NCBI GenBank assembly: GCA_016794735.1
Contig: JAEUJK010000010.1
Location: 1 to 9,796 of the forward strand
Direction of reading: 5' to 3'
Length of the DNA stretch: 9,796 nucleotides
DNA from: Gemmatimonadota bacterium
GTDB taxonomy: Bacteria > Gemmatimonadota > Gemmatimonadetes > Gemmatimonadales > Gemmatimonadaceae
In this document: positions 1-7,064 of the stretch, in pieces
Numbering within the stretch: the first letter of the stretch is position 1
Layout of the letters: every line of letters begins with the position of its first letter
Translations under genes and position numbers: made by a program
The notes under the pieces: model-generated
Told to the model about the DNA's origin: nothing
What the model saw: the letters and a program-made list of their open reading frames with translations, nothing else
Database searches by the model: none

Positions 1-315
1 CTGTACGATCGCGGCGGCCGTCGTGACCCGTTCGTGTCGCTCATGGCGAACGGTGAGCTGCGGCCCCTCATCTCCGACCTGCGCCTCGTCGCGGTCGCGT
101 ACGACCCGGCGGGCGGCCGCAACTCGGTCGCCGTCGTCCACGATGTCTCGGGGAAGGAGAAGGTGCAGTACCGCCTGCGCATCGGGCAGGCCGTGGGTCG
201 GATGCGCGTTGCATCCATCACGCCAAGGTCCGTGGCGTTCACGATCGAGGAGTTCGGGTACAGCCGCCAGGAGACGCTGGCGCTGGGTGATTCCAACAAA
301 GAGAGGAAGCAATGA
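1..315 (+). CDS. pilP: Type IV pilus assembly protein PilP, 3' part (5' end outside window)
   Basis: This is an open frame from base 1 to a TGA at 313-315, giving the last 104 residues of a protein whose start lies upstream. The visible part opens with Y-D-R-G-G-R-R-D-P-F (residues 2-11), the (R)RDPF motif typical of PilP. A compact beta-rich domain follows: S-D-L-R-L-V-A-V, then R-N-S-V-A-V-V-H-D, then Y-R-L-R-I-G-Q. This matches the C-terminal HR-like beta domain by which PilP, an inner-membrane periplasmic protein, binds the N-terminal domains of the secretin. The GTG at 34 is internal to this conserved block, so it is not the real start. The stop overlaps the pilQ ATG in ATGA, so the two are probably translationally coupled, and pilM, pilN and pilO are expected just upstream. 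The family call rests on the RDPF motif, the length of the domain and the position before pilQ. Sequence divergence keeps confidence below certainty. Confidence 0.82.
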   Translation: MYDRGGRRDPFVSLMANGELRPLISDLRLVAVAYDPAGGRNSVAVVHDVSGKEKVQYRLRIGQAVGRMRVASITPRSVAFTIEEFGYSRQETLALGDSNKERKQ

Positions 316-2273
316 GGCGAGTCGTTTCGCTGGTCGCCCTGGCGACCATCGCGCTGTCCGTCGGTTCCCGTGAGGTGCAGGCCGCCGGGAACCCGGGCGT
401 TGTGGTCTCGGCCAGCGCTGTCACCGGGTTGTCCCTGGTGCCAGCGGACGGTCGGGCCGACGTCGTCGTGACGTTGACCGGTCCGGTCGAGGTGCAGGAC
501 TTCACCGTCCCGTCGCCCCACCGGATCGTCCTGGACCTCACGGGGGCCCGGCTGTCGCCCATGGCCAACGCGTATGATCGCGTCGCCCGTGGCGGCATCT
601 CGAACATCCGCCTCTCCCAGTACCGCACGGACGTCGTCCGCATCGTGCTCGACCTCGATCGCGATCGCGACTACAACGTCGTGCAGGAAGGGAACACGGT
701 GCGGGTGTCGATGACGTCCGACCTCGCCTTCGCCGCCTGGCACTCCAACGGCGCGTTGCTGGCCGAGCGGGTGGAAGCGGTGGCCGCGGCACGGACCACG
801 ACCGTAGAGTCCCGCGGCGAGGTCGAGCCGATGCCGGCACCGAAGCCCGAGGCGCGCAGCGTCGAGGAAGCCGGTGAGCGCGAGGCGAAGATGGTCGCCG
901 TCGCCGCGCCGGCTCCGGTCCAGCAGGCCCGCATCACGGTCACCTACGCCGGGGCCGACATCCGCGACGTGATCGCCGCCTTCGCGACGTTCTCGCAGCG
1001 CACGATCGTCGTCGGCAAGGATGTCTCGGGCACGATCACCGCCGAGATCAAGGACCAGCCGTGGGACGTCGCCCTCAAGGCGTTGCTCGAGGCGCAGGGC
1101 CTCGCGGCGATCGAGGAGTCGTCCGGCATCATCACGATCGACAGCTACAAGAACATCCTGGAGAAGCAGGCCTCCGAGCCGGTCTCCACGCAGATGGTGA
1201 ACATCAACTACGTCTCGGCCGCCTCGCTGCTGCCGACCGTGCAGGGCTTGCTCTACAAGGATTGTGCGCCTGGCTCGGGTGGCGGTGGTGCCGCCGCGCC
1301 GCAGGCGGGTGGGGCCCCGGCCGTTCCGGCTGGTTGCATCGTGCGCGGCACGGTGGCGGCCGACTCGGCGACCAACGCCCTCATCATCTCCGAAGTCGCG
1401 TCGCGCCTGCCCAACCTGCTCTCGTACGTGAAGGGGCTCGACGTGCGCACGCCGCAGGTCGCCCTCAAGGCCAAGATCATCTCGATCCAGCGCACGAACA
1501 TCGAGCAGCTCGGCCTGAGCTACGACATCGGGTCGGCCACGACGTTCAGCAACACGCTGCTCCCGCGCATCCCGGAAGGCGCCACGGCGCCGGGCCAGTT
1601 CGAGTCGCAGGTGCAGCTGGGTGGTGACGCCATCGCCGGCGTCGCGAACGCCACCCGCAAGTACAAGCAGGGGAATGCGCTCTCGCTCATCTTCTCGACC
1701 GCGCTCGGCAAGTACTCGCTTACGTCGTTCCTCGACGCGCTCCGCGAGTCGCAGCTCTCCGACGTGCAGGCCGAGCCGAGCATCGTGACGCTCGACAATC
1801 GCGAGGCCCGCATGTGGTCCGGCCAGGAAACCCCGGTCCGCGTCATCGACGCCGGGTCGCTCGGCCAGATCGGTACGCCGGCCCGCGCGAACGTCCAGTT
1901 CCGCGAGACCGGTATCATCCTCACGGTCACCCCGCACATCACGAGCAACCGGCAGATCCGCATGAAGATGAAGGCGGAGCAGTCGGAATTGCGCATCGTG
2001 GGCGGCGACCTCGGCTTCATCATCGACAAGAGCGAAGCCACGACGCAGCTCCTCGTCAACGACGGCGAGACGGCCATCATCGGCGGCCTCGTGCAGACGC
2101 AGGTGGTCAAGAACAAGTCCGGCATCCCGTTCCTGTCCGACCTCCCGCTGATCGGTCGCTTCTTCTCGCAGTCGGATACGCGCGAGCAGAAGAAGGACCT
2201 CCTCATCATGATGACCCCGACGATCATCGATGAAGGGGAACCGGTCCGTCCGCCGCAGGGCCAGAGCAAGTAA
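312..2273 (+). CDS. pilQ: Type IV pilus outer-membrane secretin PilQ
   Basis: This 653-residue secretin forms the outer-membrane ring through which type IV pili extend and, in competent species, DNA enters. A signal peptide covers about residues 1-24, with likely cleavage after V-Q-A. An AMIN domain (about 38-134, with H-R-I-V-L-D-L-T-G) would bind peptidoglycan. A charged, Ala/Pro-rich linker runs 145-205. An STN domain follows (207-278), then an N1/NHS-type domain (about 293-378). The secretin core spans about 380-640, with V-Q-A-E-P-S-I-V-T-L-D-N (485-496) and the hallmark G-I-P-F-L-S-D-L-P-L-I-G-R-F-F (604-618). Only one AMIN domain is visible; many PilQ proteins carry two. The N1 domain holds a Gly/Ala/Pro insertion (319-341) bracketed by C318 and C342, the only cysteines in the protein. 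The start is supported by GAGAGGA at 301-307 and the 4-bp overlap with pilP. The lipoprotein gene follows after 18 bp. Confidence 0.96.
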   Translation: MRRVVSLVALATIALSVGSREVQAAGNPGVVVSASAVTGLSLVPADGRADVVVTLTGPVEVQDFTVPSPHRIVLDLTGARLSPMANAYDRVARGGISNIRLSQYRTDVVRIVLDLDRDRDYNVVQEGNTVRVSMTSDLAFAAWHSNGALLAERVEAVAAARTTTVESRGEVEPMPAPKPEARSVEEAGEREAKMVAVAAPAPVQQARITVTYAGADIRDVIAAFATFSQRTIVVGKDVSGTITAEIKDQPWDVALKALLEAQGLAAIEESSGIITIDSYKNILEKQASEPVSTQMVNINYVSAASLLPTVQGLLYKDCAPGSGGGGAAAPQAGGAPAVPAGCIVRGTVAADSATNALIISEVASRLPNLLSYVKGLDVRTPQVALKAKIISIQRTNIEQLGLSYDIGSATTFSNTLLPRIPEGATAPGQFESQVQLGGDAIAGVANATRKYKQGNALSLIFSTALGKYSLTSFLDALRESQLSDVQAEPSIVTLDNREARMWSGQETPVRVIDAGSLGQIGTPARANVQFRETGIILTVTPHITSNRQIRMKMKAEQSELRIVGGDLGFIIDKSEATTQLLVNDGETAIIGGLVQTQVVKNKSGIPFLSDLPLIGRFFSQSDTREQKKDLLIMMTPTIIDEGEPVRPPQGQSK

Positions 2274-2291
2274 CCCCATCCGGAGCCAACG

Positions 2292-4727
2292 ATGAAGACC
2301 TTCATTCGTCGCGTCGCCCCGGGCGTGCTCGCCATGCTTGGCATCGGCGGGTGCGCGTCGACGGAAATCGCCTCCACCGGCTCGGATCGTATCGTGCCGC
2401 AGGTGGCGGTGGCCATCCAGGGGAAGATCGGCAGCGATGGCGTGGACTCCGTGTCCGTGCGCCTGCCGCTGCAGGTCCAGGTGAACGCGCAGGACAACGC
2501 TGCCCTGACCAAGGTCGTGACCCGCGTCTTCGCGGACACGCAGACCGTCGGTAGGGACTCGGTGATCTTTGCCGTCGCCAACGCGAACTACAACAAGACC
2601 ATCAGCATCCCGCTGTCCGGTGTGCGTCCTGGCCAGGTCATCACGGTCCGTACCGTGGTGAGCGACGGCGCGGGCAACGCGGCCTCCGGGGAAGCGTCGG
2701 CGGTCGCCTTTGACCCGAACGTGCCGCGCCTCGGCATGGTCCAGCCGCAGCCGAACGTCATCGTCAACGGGACGTATGCCTTCGACCTCGCGGTGATCGA
2801 CACCACGGGACTCACCAAGGCCGGGTATCGCGCGATTGCCACCGGGTTCTCCCGGGCGGACTCGACGCTCTTCCCGGTGCCGTACCCGAAGGGCGATACC
2901 GTCACCTACACGTTCCAGGTGCCGGCAACCCTCGCGGCCGGTGCATCGATCGTGATCACGCCGTTCGCCGAGAATCGCGACGGACTGCGTGCACAGGGCC
3001 AGCCGTTCACGGTGCGTGTGGCCGCGGCCGGTCCGGACCTGCTGCCGCCGGTGGTCTACCAGACGGTCGCCCCGCGGTTGGAGACGCCGGACTCGGTTGA
3101 CCTCTCCGCCCGTGATGCCGACGGACTCGTGCGCATCATCGGCTTCCTCGCGAAGAATGCGGCGGGCCAGGTGCTCTATCGTTCCGCCGACACGCTCGCC
3201 GCGCCGGCGCAGCAGGTGACGCGCCGCAAGGCGTTCCGTGCACCGATCACGCTCCGCGGGCAGACCATGTTCATCACCGCGTACGCCATCGATGCCGCGG
3301 GTCGCACCGGGTATGCGGTGCCGACCGGCGCCACCGTGCCGGTGAGCACCGATTCGCTCGCCAAGCGTGACCAGGTCGTGTATGCCTACGGCCTCACCAC
3401 GGCGCTGCCGGAAGGCAGCCTCGGGGCCGACATCGTGGTCGACACGGCGCGTACGACGGTCTACGTCTCGAACATCAACAAGAACCAGCTCGAGGCCTTC
3501 AACTACTCCACCACGCTCTCCGGCCTGCCCTCGGTGGCGGTCGGTGCCCAGCCGTGGGGCATGGTGATCGACAACTCCAACTCGCTGCTGCTCGTCGCCA
3601 ACTCGGCGGGAACGAACATCTCGAAGGTGGAGCTCGACACACGCGTGGAGACCGGTCGCGTCAAGACGGCGAACGAGTACATCTTCGACGTCAGCTACAC
3701 CAAGGACGAGACCAGCGGTGGCTTCAAGTTCAAGCTCGAGGCAATCATCGACTACTCCGACCGGCCGCAGTACATCGCGCAGTCGGCGAGTGGGGCGCTG
3801 TATTACTCGACGAAGCCCACCAGCACCGCGATCCCGGGCACGCTCCGCCGGATCGACAACTTCCTCGACGCCCGGGCCGAACCGCGCCAGATCTGGCAGT
3901 ACGGCAAGTTCCTCAAGGGCCGCTATGTCATCATCAATGCCGATGACGTGGACGTGATCGAGGGCGAGAACGGCGTGCCGGATCGCATCATCATCTGCGA
4001 GCACACCCCGGGCAACAACCCGAACACGGCCGTGTGCGTCAACTCGCTCACGGTGGAAGGTGCAGTCGCGACGCTCCGCCAGGCGCCGGTGAACGGCAAC
4101 CTGGTCGCGATCAAGGACATGTCGGCGGCCTCGCTGGCCCTGCCCGACACGAACTTCGTCGCCGCCGGTGGCGACCGTCGTCGCGTGGCCTTTGGTGAAG
4201 GGAACACGAAGGACCGTGCGGGTCGCGTCCTCGTGGTCTTCGACCCGACCGGTACGCCGGCCGACGGGGCGCAGTACTCCGCGCCCATCGAGGTCACCGA
4301 CCTCACGAGCAACGCGTCGGACAAGGTCTTCGGCATCGACATCAACGCGAACTCGGCAAACATCGGCGTGCATGGCGAGGAGACCTTCTTCGCCGACTCG
4401 TCGCTGCGCCTGCAAGGCAAGTTTGCCACGTTCAACACGGGGGCAGGCATCGCCTTCCACCCGAAGAACAAGGACGAGAACACCGTGGATCCGCTGGCGC
4501 GTGTCGCCTTCGTGGCCTCGGGTGACCAGTCGATCCAGATCGTGGATTCGTACACCTACCGGCTCCGGGGCCGCATCCCGATCCGGCAGAATCTCTATGG
4601 TCCGCTGCGGGCGTCCCTGCCGAGCGCGGCCGAGTTGCTCGCCGATCCGACCCTGGTCGTGAAGCTGTTCGGCCTCACGCCGGAAGGGATCGTGATGATC
4701 GATGTCCGCACGCGGGACATCCAGTAA
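2292..4727 (+). CDS. Predicted lipoprotein with three Ig-like modules and a beta-propeller-like domain, last gene of the pil operon
   Basis: I do not recognise this 811-residue protein as a named family. The N-terminus is a lipoprotein signal: K-T-F-I-R-R, a hydrophobic stretch, then L-G-I-G-G-C with C21 as the lipidated residue. Three similar beta-sandwich modules of about 80-100 residues follow (about 36-140, 145-245, 252-352). Each carries a D-x-x-G/A-L strand (D68, D170, D276) and ends in an A-x-D-A-A-G-R-like strand (S124-D-G-A-G, A226-E-N-R-D-G, A332-I-D-A-A-G). From about 370 to 811 there are YVTN/NHL-like propeller strands: A-D-I-V-V-D-T with V-Y-V-S-N (379-394), W-G-M-V-I-D with L-L-V-A-N (422-437), I-A-F-H-P with V-A-F-V-A-S-G-D (720-745), and a last blade ending at the C-terminus. 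Besides C21 the only cysteines are C569 and C582. GGAG at 2282-2285 is a good ribosome site six bases from the ATG. Its position 18 bp after pilQ and before a terminator makes it part of the pilus operon. A pilus- or secretin-associated role is inference only. Confidence 0.85.
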   Translation: MKTFIRRVAPGVLAMLGIGGCASTEIASTGSDRIVPQVAVAIQGKIGSDGVDSVSVRLPLQVQVNAQDNAALTKVVTRVFADTQTVGRDSVIFAVANANYNKTISIPLSGVRPGQVITVRTVVSDGAGNAASGEASAVAFDPNVPRLGMVQPQPNVIVNGTYAFDLAVIDTTGLTKAGYRAIATGFSRADSTLFPVPYPKGDTVTYTFQVPATLAAGASIVITPFAENRDGLRAQGQPFTVRVAAAGPDLLPPVVYQTVAPRLETPDSVDLSARDADGLVRIIGFLAKNAAGQVLYRSADTLAAPAQQVTRRKAFRAPITLRGQTMFITAYAIDAAGRTGYAVPTGATVPVSTDSLAKRDQVVYAYGLTTALPEGSLGADIVVDTARTTVYVSNINKNQLEAFNYSTTLSGLPSVAVGAQPWGMVIDNSNSLLLVANSAGTNISKVELDTRVETGRVKTANEYIFDVSYTKDETSGGFKFKLEAIIDYSDRPQYIAQSASGALYYSTKPTSTAIPGTLRRIDNFLDARAEPRQIWQYGKFLKGRYVIINADDVDVIEGENGVPDRIIICEHTPGNNPNTAVCVNSLTVEGAVATLRQAPVNGNLVAIKDMSAASLALPDTNFVAAGGDRRRVAFGEGNTKDRAGRVLVVFDPTGTPADGAQYSAPIEVTDLTSNASDKVFGIDINANSANIGVHGEETFFADSSLRLQGKFATFNTGAGIAFHPKNKDENTVDPLARVAFVASGDQSIQIVDSYTYRLRGRIPIRQNLYGPLRASLPSAAELLADPTLVVKLFGLTPEGIVMIDVRTRDIQ

Positions 4728-4761
4728 CGCTCTTGCGCTCGACAGAGGGACCCGTTTGCTT

Positions 4762-4796
4762 CGCGAGCCCGGCTTCGGCCGGGCTCGCGTCGTTTT
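4762..4796 (+). terminator. Rho-independent terminator ending the pil operon
   Basis: A perfect 12-bp G+C-rich stem (4762-4773 paired with 4778-4789) is capped by a TTCG loop closed by C-G, the very stable UUCG tetraloop. It is followed by TCGTTTT. The U-tract is short and broken, so termination may be incomplete. It starts 34 bases after the lipoprotein stop and separates the pil transcript from aroC. There is no A-tract on the 5' side, so it is probably one-directional. Confidence 0.85.
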
Positions 4797-4897
4797 GGGG
4801 AGGGGCTCCATTCGCCGCGATACCCCGGGCCGCACCGGCTGCACGGCCGCTGCGGCGCCGTGCCTGACGCTCCCCGTTCCTGCGCACCTTGTCGCCC
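4797..4897 (+). other. Gene-free leader upstream of aroC with a small hairpin
   Basis: About 100 bases lie between the terminator and the aroC start. They contain a 7-bp hairpin (GCACGGC at 4841-4847 with GCCGTGC at 4857-4863, 9-base loop). The outer GGGGAG (4797-4802) could also pair with CTCCCC (4870-4875). No Shine-Dalgarno sequence precedes either candidate start. The best promoter-like pair, TTGGGG (4795-4800) and GATACC (4819-4824) with an 18-base spacer, is weak. aroC may therefore depend on read-through from the pil operon or on a promoter I cannot recognise. Confidence 0.4.
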
Positions 4898-6106
4898 GTG
4901 TCCCTGTCCTTTCGTACCGCCGGTGAATCGCACGGCCCAGCGCTCGTGGTGATCCTCGAGGGAGTACCCGCGGGGCTCCCGCTGCTCGCCGACGACGTCA
5001 ACGCCGAGTTGTCGCGTCGCCAGATGGGATATGGGCGCGGTCGGCGCATGCAGATTGAGCGCGACCAGGTGGAGTTCCTCTCCGGCGTGCGCGCGGGGGC
5101 CACGATCGGTTCGCCGATCGCGATGGTGATCCACAACCGCGACTGGAAGAACTGGCAGGAGATCATGGATCCCGCGCCGGTGGCCGAGGATCCGGCCCTG
5201 CGACGCCGGCACGTCACGCGGCCGCGGCCTGGGCACGCCGACCTCGCCGGGATGCTCAAGTACGACCGTGAGGATGCGCGCGATATCCTGGAGCGCGCGT
5301 CCGCTCGCGAGACGACGGCGCGGGTGGCGGCCGGGGCGGTGTGCCGTCGCCTGCTCTCCCAGTTTGGGGTGTCGATCGGGAGCCATGTCGTCCACCTGGG
5401 TGGCATCGACGTGGTGTCCCCCGATCCGTTGCCCGAGGCACTGAATGCGGCGGCCGACGCGTCGCCCGTGCGCGTGCTGGATGCGGCGGCAGCCGACCGG
5501 ATGGTGGCGGCGATCGACGCGGCGAAGGCCGCGGGGAACACGTTAGGCGGGATCGTGGAGGTCGTGGTGACCGGGCTGCCCGTGGGCCTGGGATCGCACG
5601 TGGCGTGGGACCGCAAGCTCGACGGCCGGCTCGCAGCGGCCCTCATGTCGATCCCGGCGGTGAAGGGGGTGGAGATGGGGCTCGGCTTCGAGGCCGCGCG
5701 CCGCCCCGGCTCCGAGGTCCACGACGAGATCGACCGCGATCCCTCGCGGCCGCAGGAAGGCGGCGTGCGCCGGCGCACCAACCGCGCGGGTGGGCTGGAA
5801 GGGGGGATCACGACGGGTGAGCCCCTGGTGCTGCGGCTGGCGATGAAGCCGATCTCGACGCTCATGCGCCCCCTCGCGACCGTGGATACACAAACTGGCG
5901 AAAGCGCCCGTGCCGTCGCCGAGCGGTCGGACGTGACCGCGGTGCCCGCGATGGGGGTGATTGCGGAGGCGATGGTGGCCCTGGTGCTCGCGGACGCGTG
6001 GGTCGAGAAGTTCGGCGGGGACTCGATGCAGGAAACTTCCCGCAACGTGCACGGGTACATCGACCAGGTGGGCCGGCACATCGGCCGGGCCGCCGATGAG
6101 CGGTGA
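4898..6106 (+). CDS. aroC: Chorismate synthase
   Basis: This enzyme converts 5-enolpyruvylshikimate-3-phosphate to chorismate with reduced FMN, the last step of the shikimate pathway, in the cytoplasm. With the GTG start it has 402 residues, slightly longer than the usual 350-390. The three family signatures are present: G-E-S-H-G-P at 9-14, with the basic M-G-Y-G-R-G-R-R-M block after it (43-51); E-R-A-S-A-R-E-T-T-A-R-V-A-A-G-A (132-147); and E-R-S-D-V-T-A-V-P-A-M-G-V-I-A-E-A (342-358). G-H-A-D-L (113-117) and M-K-P-I-S-T-L (316-322) are also conserved. I chose GTG 4898 because it gives the normal short N-terminus M-S-L-S-F-R-T-A-G-E-S-H-G. A TTG at 4889 would add three residues, and neither start has a visible ribosome site. 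It overlaps aroK by 11 bp, implying coupled translation. A rare TTA leucine codon (L216) sits inside a CGTTAGGCG copy. Confidence 0.97.
   Translation: MSLSFRTAGESHGPALVVILEGVPAGLPLLADDVNAELSRRQMGYGRGRRMQIERDQVEFLSGVRAGATIGSPIAMVIHNRDWKNWQEIMDPAPVAEDPALRRRHVTRPRPGHADLAGMLKYDREDARDILERASARETTARVAAGAVCRRLLSQFGVSIGSHVVHLGGIDVVSPDPLPEALNAAADASPVRVLDAAAADRMVAAIDAAKAAGNTLGGIVEVVVTGLPVGLGSHVAWDRKLDGRLAAALMSIPAVKGVEMGLGFEAARRPGSEVHDEIDRDPSRPQEGGVRRRTNRAGGLEGGITTGEPLVLRLAMKPISTLMRPLATVDTQTGESARAVAERSDVTAVPAMGVIAEAMVALVLADAWVEKFGGDSMQETSRNVHGYIDQVGRHIGRAADER
5541..5549 (+). repeat. CGTTAGGCG nonamer, copy 1 (in aroC)
   Basis: In frame as x-CG TTA GGC G, encoding Leu216-Gly of AroC. It contains the only TTA codon in that gene. 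See the finding on the four copies. Confidence 0.6.
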
Positions 6107-6632
6107 GGGCTGGCACGTCGCCCTGATCGGCCTTCCCGGTGCGGGCAAGTCCACCGTGGCGCGCCTCGCCGCCGATCGGCTCAACTACCCGCTGGTCGAC
6201 TTCGACACCGCGATCGAGCGGCGCGCCGGCGCATCGATCAAGGAGATCTTCGAGCAGCGCGGCGAGGCGGCGTTCCGCGAGATGGAGGCCGAGCTGACCC
6301 GTGAGCTGGTGACGGCCCCGGCCTCGGTCCTCTCGCCTGGGGGCGGATGGGTCACGCGGCAGGACGTCGTGGAGCTCATCCGACCACGCACCATCCTCGT
6401 CTGGCTGCAGGTGACACCGGCCACCTCGGTGCGTCGCATGGGGGCGGGCGTGAGCCGGCGCCCGCTATTAATGAAAGGGGATCCGGAGGCTGCGCTGGCG
6501 GGCATTTTGGCCGAACGGGAGCCTCTTTACGCGGCCGCCGACATGGCCATTGACACGGAAGTCGTTGCGCCACAATCAGTTGCGCTTCAGGTGGCCCGCC
6601 TTGCCTCTGGTTGGCGGGGGCGGGTAGGTTAG
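6096..6632 (+). CDS. aroK: Shikimate kinase
   Basis: This P-loop kinase of 178 residues phosphorylates shikimate at the 3-OH with ATP, two steps before chorismate synthase. Visible elements are the Walker A motif G-L-P-G-A-G-K-S-T (12-20), the shikimate-binding D-F-D (35-37; usually D-x-D), F-R-E-M-E with R61, the G-G-G loop (82-84), the lid arginine in S-R-R-P-L-L (R121/R122), and R-E-P-L-Y (141-145) contacting nucleotide/substrate. All expected catalytic residues are present and the length is normal. The ATG at 6096 lies inside the aroC 3' end, an 11-bp overlap, so the pair is probably co-translated. Longer in-frame starts upstream run into aroC and are unlikely. From about 6464 the codons shift towards A/T-ending ones (CTA, TTA, AAA, CAA, TCA), next to the promoter of the following gene. 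aroB, often adjacent to aroK, is not in the window. Confidence 0.95.
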   Translation: MSGEGWHVALIGLPGAGKSTVARLAADRLNYPLVDFDTAIERRAGASIKEIFEQRGEAAFREMEAELTRELVTAPASVLSPGGGWVTRQDVVELIRPRTILVWLQVTPATSVRRMGAGVSRRPLLMKGDPEAALAGILAEREPLYAAADMAIDTEVVAPQSVALQVARLASGWRGRVG

Positions 6633-6636
6633 GGAA
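6601..6636 (+). promoter_or_regulatory. Predicted promoter for the smg-like/topA genes, leaderless
   Basis: TTGCCT (6601-6606), an 18-base spacer and TAGGTT (6625-6630) form a sigma-70-like promoter inside the end of aroK. The last T of the -10 box is six bases before the A of the ATG at 6636, so transcription would begin at or beside the start codon and give a leaderless mRNA. The alternative is that AGGGA (6631-6635) acts as a ribosome site, but it touches the ATG and is too close to work normally. Prediction only. Confidence 0.5.
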
Positions 6637-7058
6637 TGGAGCCCCGACTCGATCGCCTGATCGCCGAATTACGTCGTCGCTTCGGGCGTGAGGACCACGT
6701 TTCCGAGGTCGAGGCGTGGCTGTCGTCCCAGGGGTACGATGGGGGACAGATCGGCACGATCGTTTCCGCCTGGCTGACCGATATTCGATTGAAGGAGGGG
6801 GGACGCCCGCCGGAGGAGTCGTGGCCGGTGCGGGTCCAGGGCCCTCATGAACGCGGTCGGTTCGCGGCGGACGCATGGGGGTACCTGCTGGGGCTGCGGG
6901 CCACCGGGGTACTCGCCGCGATGGAACTGGAGCACGTGATTGATCGCCTGCTGATGCAGGTGGACGGGCGGATATCCCTCGAGGATGCCCGGGCCGTCGT
7001 GGATACCGGATTTGGTGATGGGGGTGGTTCGCCTGGCGAACCCCTCATCGTGCACTGA
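6636..7058 (+). CDS. Smg-like (DUF494) protein of unknown function
   Basis: A 140-residue soluble protein with no signal peptide or membrane segment. It resembles the Smg/DUF494 family. An N-terminal part has V-E-A-W-L-S-S-Q-G-Y-D-G-G-Q-I-G-T-I-V-S-A-W-L (25-47), like the Smg pattern of a short helix, G-[FY]-D, then a helix ending A-L-x-W-L. A variable Pro-rich spacer follows (54-70). A C-terminal part has W-G-Y-L-L-G-L-R-A-T-G-V-L (81-93) then L-E-H-V-I-D-R-L-L-M (98-107) and I-S-L-E-D-A-R (113-119), as in E. coli Smg (G-F-L-L-F-L-E ... R-E-M-V-I-E-R-V-L-A-L). Gene order supports this: smg lies just upstream of topA in many proteobacteria. The molecular function of the family is unknown. The gene starts three bases after the aroK stop, probably from its own promoter, and ends six bases before topA. 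The C-terminal tail (126-140) is Gly-rich and not family-like. The family call is from memory of pattern and context. Confidence 0.68.
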   Translation: MEPRLDRLIAELRRRFGREDHVSEVEAWLSSQGYDGGQIGTIVSAWLTDIRLKEGGRPPEESWPVRVQGPHERGRFAADAWGYLLGLRATGVLAAMELEHVIDRLLMQVDGRISLEDARAVVDTGFGDGGGSPGEPLIVH

Positions 7059-7064
7059 GGACAC

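Noticed and set aside
34..36. GTG as the start of the first gene
   Set aside because: The conserved RRDPF motif of PilP lies upstream of it in the same frame, so the gene is simply cut by the window edge.
661..668. GCGATCGC palindrome (like the cyanobacterial HIP1 element)
   Set aside because: I found one copy only, explained by the D-R-D-R-D coding repeat in PilQ.
1520..2581. Minus-strand open frame (353 codons) opposite pilQ and the next gene
   Set aside because: It spans the pilQ secretin core and the gene boundary, is low-complexity Ser/Thr/Arg-rich, and has no motif. It is a shadow of the + strand genes.
4702..4926. Small + frame reading through the terminator into aroC, as a possible leader peptide
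   Set aside because: It begins inside the lipoprotein gene and has no ribosome site. It crosses the terminator stem and is Arg/Gly-rich as expected for random high-G+C sequence.
4675..6081. Long minus-strand open frame (468 codons) opposite aroC
   Set aside because: It mirrors the G+C-rich codon structure of aroC. Its product is Arg/Ser/Pro-rich with no recognisable motif, and aroC carries all family signatures.
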